Shown in pieces: positions 62,942 through 64,000 of a DNA stretch of 64,000 nucleotides. The first letter of the stretch is position 1; each line of letters begins with the position of its first letter. The notes under the pieces were generated by a model. That model did no database searches and had not been told where the DNA came from. It worked only from the letters and a program-made list of their open reading frames with translations. The position numbers and the translations under genes were made by a program. Origin of the DNA: Trissonchulus latispiculum (taxonomy: Eukaryota; Nematoda; Enoplea; Enoplida; Ironidae); contig JASAND010010946.1 of assembly GCA_030248195.1 (NCBI GenBank), positions 1 to 64,000 of the forward strand. The letters are read 5' to 3'.

Positions 62942-64000
62942 GGAGGGGGGGATCGCCGAGTACCAAATTTTATAGCCACCGATTTCGCTCATTTTTGGGT
63001 ATAATATACCCCCATGTGTGTCCAAAAACAAGACAAATTTTTAGAGTCCAGAGTCAATCCAGTTAAGAGATATTGCAGTTCAAATCCCTACAATTTATTT
63101 AGTATTTACGGCACTATGCCTCGCTAAGGGCTTCGAAGACGTGTACACATAGGATGACATCAGACTACGGTATGGCCAATACATCAAATTGAAGCCTCTA
63201 TCGTGGGCTATTTATTGCTGTGCAAATGACAATGATACGCTAAGCAACGAGCGAGAAACGGCGTTTGAACGATTTGCTCAGGCTCCTTCCGACTGTTATT
63301 TACTTCAAACTTTAATGCGCTTTAACTTTCTCATACTGCTTTGTAGAAACTTGGTGCAATTAGATAAAATGTTCAGGACATCGAGAGCTTCAATTTGATA
63401 TAAAATTTGGCTATATTTGAAAAATTGGAAAATTTGCCATTTTTTGACTATAGGCCTCCGTCATCTCACTGAGGCATGCGTTTACAGTTAAACACCAGCA
63501 ATTGCAGTGAAACGTAGCACACACTGTGTTTTTTGCGAAAAAAACTGCGAAATTCCGCACTTTTTTGAAAATTCCGCAACTTTTTTCGGAGCTCTGCGTA
63601 AAGTTCCGCAAAAATTTTTGGCCTTGAGTAGAAATTTTCAGTTGTCTCAGATGAAAATTAAACGTATTTCACATACTTTTTGAAGCAAATTTTCAAAAAA
63701 ATTTCGCGCCTTTGGCGTGTATTTCTATACGTAGACACCTTTTAATCTTAGCCGAGTTAGAATGCATAGTGACAGCTATGCAATGAAGTTCTTTTAGCGA
63801 TAAAAAATTTGCCAAAGCATATTTTTTAACAATTCTTGCCTTTTAGCAGTTTGCTTATATTTTAGGATTTTACTGCCTGCCGAAACTAAACTTTATTTTT
63901 TCTACTAAGGATTTTCCTAATTTTTCCACTAAGGATTTTCCTCTGGTTTACAAAATTTTCTCAGCTTCTGGGGGCTCCGCCCCCAGACCCCCGCGTGTCT
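62942..64000. other. Noncoding right end
   Basis: No ORF above background. The last 40 bases (CTGGGGGCTCCGCCCCCAGACCCCCGCG) form the recurrent G/C hairpin that also occurs near 58405, 56397, 42597 and 18965, probably the edge of another MITE. Confidence 0.4.

Overview
This is a piece of an AT-rich, intron-containing animal genome, most likely from an invertebrate. No virus or microbe is sequenced on its own here. The host signal is the 3' half of a branched-chain amino-acid aminotransferase gene (BCAT), read through seven exons from base 1 to base 5049. Nearly everything else is transposable-element DNA, much of it nested, with short A/T spacers, homopolymeric G/C runs and AATAAA poly(A) signals.

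Layout. 1-5049: BCAT exons, with foldback, MITE and tRNA-like SINE insertions in the introns. 5050-8704: noncoding. 8705-26616: a 17.9 kb element with ~810 bp terminal inverted repeats (TIRs) and a perfect 7-bp target duplication (GTCTTAT). It carries two gene remnants that point inward from the two TIRs and converge (plus strand, exons 10.5-11.2 and 16.2-16.9 kb; minus strand, exons 22.9-22.2 and 20.2-19.9 kb). I recognise none of their proteins and cannot assign the element to a superfamily. 27822-41733: a nearly intact Polinton/Maverick with 0.3 kb TIRs, protein-primed DNA polymerase B with N-terminal zinc fingers, packaging ATPase, chromodomain integrase, penton-like and major capsid proteins, adenain-type protease and accessory genes including a RING-H2 protein. 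Its two outward-facing promoters (polymerase; RING gene) share the same TATA, TCAGT initiator and GGTCGG element at identical spacing. 41734-44659: noncoding, with a TA-flanked TIR element and a G-run MITE. 44660-49891: three phase-0 exons of an unrecognised gene, with a LINE in the first intron that encodes an intact 2A ribosome-skipping motif followed by a decayed ORF. 50117-62941: one foldback repeat blown up from ~1-2 kb to 12.8 kb by nested insertions, several with readable target duplications: a hairpin-ended insertion carrying a 145-bp satellite, a LINE with a 12-bp duplication, a second LINE inside it, a hAT-like element inside that, and further MITEs.

How the parts work together. The Polinton has a virus-like gene set: replication leftward from a repeat-rich control region, and packaging, integration and virion genes rightward in a tight stop/start-overlapping cluster. 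The 17.9 kb element has a simpler symmetric plan in which a TATA/initiator pair inside each TIR could drive one inward gene each. In several places the window holds both a filled and an empty copy of the same target, which dates insertions relative to one another without any outside reference.

Limits. Protein families were assigned by eye from motifs. Exon edges are inferred from GT/AG sites and reading phase. Repeat borders are accurate to a few bases only where a target duplication is quoted.
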